A stretch of DNA of 10,455 bases, from contig JANNLO010000015.1 in NCBI GenBank assembly GCA_031396835.1, positions 1-10,455 of the forward strand, written 5' to 3'. A program made the position numbers and the translations under genes. The notes beneath the pieces are model-generated. The model searched no databases, was not told the origin of the DNA, and was given only the letters and a program-made list of their open reading frames with translations. This stretch comes from Snowella sp031396835 (GTDB lineage Bacteria > Cyanobacteriota > Cyanobacteriia > Cyanobacteriales > Microcystaceae). Below, piece by piece: positions 7,790-10,455 of the stretch (positions are counted from its first letter, which is position 1; every line of letters starts with the position of its first letter).

Positions 7790-9823
7790 ATGATTTCACC
7801 CCTCTTTCCCAAATACCTACTGATGGTTTCTCGCCAAAGCGATCGCAAGATACCTCTTCTTTATAGCGGAGATCCTCTTCCCCTGAAAAGTTTTCCAGGA
7901 CAAGCTATCACCTTACCGTTGGGGAGTTCTGTGTTGGCGGCGAATACCTACGAGGAGGATAGTTTGACGCGATCGCGAGTATTGACTGAGTGTGTTTCCT
8001 ATTTACAGCAATCCCTAGAAAAACTGGGGTTATTAAAAGCCGCTCGATCCCCCCGCCTTCTGTTAGTGCTGCCCGATAAAACCCGCACCGCGATCGCGTC
8101 CCATTTGTTATTGGATGCCGTTCTCAACCTCAAAGAGACTTACCCCGTCTTGGAATTTACTATTCTCTTTGGACTCGGAACCCATCCGCTTATGTCTGAG
8201 GGCGATCTGCTCCAACTTTTAGGAAAAGACCGCTACCAAACCTTACAAGATCTCGATATTCCGTTACTGCAACAGACGACTCTTGCCCCGCTAGAACAAC
8301 AGGGTCAGGTGCTAGTGACAGCCGATCCTAAAGAAGAAACCAAAATTTCTGCCAGTTTTGCTGATCTGACCACCGCGATCGCCCAATTCCAACAACGATT
8401 AGAACAAACCTCTGGAGATTTACACTATCCCCAAAAGCCTTATCTTCTTTCCGTTCCCCTCGCACTTTGGCAACATGACTGGACGATTGTAGCAGGAGAT
8501 ACCCAACTTCATCCCTACGAAGGGCGGGGGGGCAGTGGGGGAATTCACAAAATGTTAGTGGTCGGTTTAGCCAATATTCAGTGCATTCGACGCACTCATA
8601 GTACCAAGGTTTTACTCGCTCCCCATACCCGTGTCGGTCAAGAAAAAAATCCTTTTGTGCGGAGTCTGGATCATCTAGCTCAGGTTTTAGGAAGTTCTTT
8701 GTTGAGTAAACCGAATAGCCGTGTCTGTACGCTGCCGTTGGGTCTTTCTGTGGCGACTAATTCTCAAGGTCAGATCTGGGGATTGTGGCTAGGACAACAA
8801 GAGCGCGATCGCCAACATCTGACGACTATTCTCCAAAAAACCTACACTGTCCCCCTCTCCCAAGCTCTTCATATCGCGATCGCAGACGTAGAACCCTATC
8901 GAGCCACCGATATTTTAGCCAGTGCTAGACCCCTGCAATACCTGTGTCAGTGGGATGAAGCTGATAATCCTCTGTTAGCGGATACCCCTCGCCAACGGGT
9001 TGCCCTCCTTTTTTATCCCTGTTATCGAACCACAGCCCAGGACGGTATTGGCAATACGGGAACGAAAAAACAATTGGATGTCTTGCAACAATTTGTTCAG
9101 GCGTGTCAAGGGCAACTTCAAGTATCCTTAGCGGGAGTGGAGAGGTGGGAGGAAGTCTTCGATATTTTGGCGGTTTATCGTCAACGGGTATTAGAAAAAT
9201 GGGCGGATCATCTGCATATTGCTAGCGAAACGGAGGATTTTCTGGCTCTATTAAAGAAACTGGCACGGCTGGTGCATCATTTTCAGAGCTTAAAGTTAGA
9301 CGAAGACGCAACAGAAATCCGTAATGCTTTCAAAGCCATTTTAAAAAAATATGCGAATCCCTACGGTGAAGTCGGTCAAGCCTTGGGAGAGTTCCTCAAA
9401 ACCTACGAAGCGGACGGGGAAATAGAAGAACTATTGCTACAAATTAGGGGATTACAGGATCTTTACGATGAGCATGAAGGGTTGGGAGAAGGGGGACAAC
9501 GGGCCTTACGGCTATTAATCTTGTTACAGAAATTTGAAACGTTTTTGATCGCGACCAATAACCCTGCGGTTTTGGCTTATCTCTCCCAGCTTGATCCCGA
9601 TATTAGGTCTTTTTTGCCTAGCGTTTTACAATCTTCTTTACCTGCGATCGATTTACGGCTCGGTTTATTGGGGATTGTCGGCATTGACCTGCACCAAAAC
9701 TCTCCCCAAGCGGCCATAGAAAACGCGATCGCCTACGCCCGTTATCATAATCCTCAGATTCTAGATCCTCACATCGGATTAATTCAAGACCCTTTAATTT
9801 TGCATCGAACCGAGGGAGTGTAA
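7790..9823 (+). CDS. LarA-like (Lar_N/DUF2088) nickel-pincer racemase/epimerase family protein with helical insertion
   Basis: A 677-residue soluble protein with no signal peptide or membrane segment. LarA enzymes racemise or epimerise 2-hydroxy acids with a nickel-pincer nucleotide bound to a lysine. Family-like motifs are DKTR (D96, R99), GLGTHP (H132), LHPYEG (H241), GGSGGIHKM (K254) and RRTH (H270). The spacings D96-R99-H132 (3, 36) and K254-H270 (16) equal those I recall for the Lactobacillus plantarum enzyme (D72, R75, H108, K184, H200). Further on, ALLFYPC...DGIG (405-421) fits the C-domain strand and turn. The residues that should match Q295 and K298 appear to be A377 and R380. LarA is about 424 residues; here a charged helical stretch (about 440-625) is inserted before a LarA-like end (SPQAAIENAIAYA). 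Substrate unknown. Cofactor genes larB, larC and larE are not in the window. ATG at 7790 is used; ATG at 7823 (MVSRQSD) is an alternative. The AEC transporter gene follows after 26 bp. Confidence 0.75.
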   Translation: MISPLFPKYLLMVSRQSDRKIPLLYSGDPLPLKSFPGQAITLPLGSSVLAANTYEEDSLTRSRVLTECVSYLQQSLEKLGLLKAARSPRLLLVLPDKTRTAIASHLLLDAVLNLKETYPVLEFTILFGLGTHPLMSEGDLLQLLGKDRYQTLQDLDIPLLQQTTLAPLEQQGQVLVTADPKEETKISASFADLTTAIAQFQQRLEQTSGDLHYPQKPYLLSVPLALWQHDWTIVAGDTQLHPYEGRGGSGGIHKMLVVGLANIQCIRRTHSTKVLLAPHTRVGQEKNPFVRSLDHLAQVLGSSLLSKPNSRVCTLPLGLSVATNSQGQIWGLWLGQQERDRQHLTTILQKTYTVPLSQALHIAIADVEPYRATDILASARPLQYLCQWDEADNPLLADTPRQRVALLFYPCYRTTAQDGIGNTGTKKQLDVLQQFVQACQGQLQVSLAGVERWEEVFDILAVYRQRVLEKWADHLHIASETEDFLALLKKLARLVHHFQSLKLDEDATEIRNAFKAILKKYANPYGEVGQALGEFLKTYEADGEIEELLLQIRGLQDLYDEHEGLGEGGQRALRLLILLQKFETFLIATNNPAVLAYLSQLDPDIRSFLPSVLQSSLPAIDLRLGLLGIVGIDLHQNSPQAAIENAIAYARYHNPQILDPHIGLIQDPLILHRTEGV

Positions 9824-10440
9824 TTTATTGCATCTCAACTTGTCAGTTTATGAATACTTTTTCAGCCCTTTTCATTCAACTCTATCTACCCATCGTTTTA
9901 TCGGTGCTAGTGGGAGTTGCCTTAAGTTTTTTCCTCAGTCGTCCCCAAGTTCAACGCAAAATCGGTAAAACCCTTCCCCATCGTGTGCCGATCTATTTGG
10001 GGAAATTTCTCTTCTTCATAGGCGTTCCCATTGGAGTCGTGAACTTTATCCGTAAAGCGGATCTATCGGGAGCGATTTGGATCTCTCCTTTAGTCGCTTG
10101 GGTGGCGATTTTGTTGGGAATGTTTTGTGCTTGGTTGTGGCTCCGCATTGAGGCTGATCGCTGGCCGATTCCGACCAGGGGAAGTTTCACCCTCGTGAGT
10201 ATTGTGGGAAATACTAGCTACTTGGGCTTTCCTGTGATTTTATTACTGCCGCAGTTGGGTCCAGATTATTTTGGTTGGGCGTTACTCTACGACATTTTAG
10301 GCACTATTTTTGGAGCCTACGGACTAGGGGTGATTATTGCTAGTCGGACGAATTCCCAAGCAATACAAGCTCACAGAAAGGTTCTGGACTCCTCTATTTT
10401 ATCCAATCTTGAGGATGCTACTGGATTAGAGCGCGATCGC
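7839..10440. repeat. Cluster of HIP1 octamers (GCGATCGC)
   Basis: Eight GCGATCGC palindromes start at 7839, 7969, 8090, 8375, 8805, 8876, 9725 and 10433, inside the LarA-like and AEC genes. Only five others are present in the remaining 7.8 kb, starting at 1000, 2148, 2668, 3445 and 5305. HIP1 is a dispersed octamer over-represented in many cyanobacterial genomes; it supports the cyanobacterial origin of the window and marks a compositional difference between the two halves. Confidence 0.9.
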
Positions 10441-10455
10441 GTTGCTCCCCCTCTG
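9850..10455 (+). CDS. AEC-family (auxin efflux carrier-like) transporter, N-terminal part; truncated by the window end
   Basis: The frame opens at ATG 9850-9852 and stays open for 202 codons to the last base, so the 3' part lies outside. About five membrane segments are visible (roughly residues 8-29, 47-66, 74-98, 113-135, 141-164), followed by a polar stretch that fits the central cytoplasmic loop of this family. The segment GNTSYLGFPVILLLPQLG (120-137) followed by ALLYD is the characteristic AEC motif region. AEC members are inner-membrane secondary carriers of about 300 residues with 10 segments; characterised bacterial ones move organic acids such as malate or malonate. It starts 26 bp after the LarA-like stop and is probably co-transcribed with it, so its substrate may be the acid handled by that enzyme (inference). 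No Shine-Dalgarno is evident. Confidence 0.85.
   Translation, partial: MNTFSALFIQLYLPIVLSVLVGVALSFFLSRPQVQRKIGKTLPHRVPIYLGKFLFFIGVPIGVVNFIRKADLSGAIWISPLVAWVAILLGMFCAWLWLRIEADRWPIPTRGSFTLVSIVGNTSYLGFPVILLLPQLGPDYFGWALLYDILGTIFGAYGLGVIIASRTNSQAIQAHRKVLDSSILSNLEDATGLERDRVAPPL

Noticed and set aside
9993..10190. Minus-strand open frame of 65 codons
   Set aside because: Antisense to the AEC transporter, whose membrane segments and family motif make the plus strand the coding one.
1..10455. Mobile element, CRISPR array, tRNA or rRNA
   Set aside because: No transposase, no long terminal inverted repeats, no regularly spaced repeats and no RNA-gene signature seen on either strand.

Overview
The window looks like a piece of a low-to-moderate GC cyanobacterial chromosome. 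GCGATCGC (the HIP1 octamer typical of cyanobacterial genomes) occurs 13 times. The signalling proteins (hybrid kinases with a dCache sensor, a small stand-alone receiver of the 'VEDNEMNRDML' type, a receiver-phosphatase fusion) are of the kind common in cyanobacteria. Genus cannot be settled from the sequence alone.

Layout. Positions 3-98 (+) hold the last 31 codons of an unidentified protein. It converges on a four-gene signalling block on the minus strand that reads from 7296 down to 139. In transcription order this is: (1) a 925-residue hybrid histidine kinase with dCache sensor, HAMP, kinase core and two receivers; (2) a paralogous 636-residue sensor kinase without receivers; (3) a 124-residue single-domain response regulator; (4) a 596-residue protein with a DHp-like helical pair, a receiver and a PPM/SpoIIE-type serine phosphatase. 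A 493-bp gap (7297-7789) separates this block from two plus-strand genes: a 677-residue LarA-like (nickel-pincer racemase/epimerase family) protein with a long helical insertion, and the first 202 codons of an AEC-family membrane transporter that runs off the window end.

How the parts may work together (inference). The two kinases sense extracytoplasmic ligands through related dCache domains. They could pass phosphate to the small receiver and to the receiver of the phosphatase protein, whose output would be dephosphorylation of a partner protein, as in partner-switching systems. No anti-sigma or STAS partner is present in the window. The LarA-like enzyme and the AEC carrier are 26 bp apart and suggest uptake and stereochemical conversion of a small hydroxy or organic acid. 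Whether the divergent sensory block responds to that compound is speculative.

The most interesting points are the LarA-like protein (N-domain catalytic residues kept at the family's spacing, but a large insertion and changed C-domain residues) and the DHp-receiver-phosphatase protein, which keeps a phosphorylatable H-box but has no ATPase domain.
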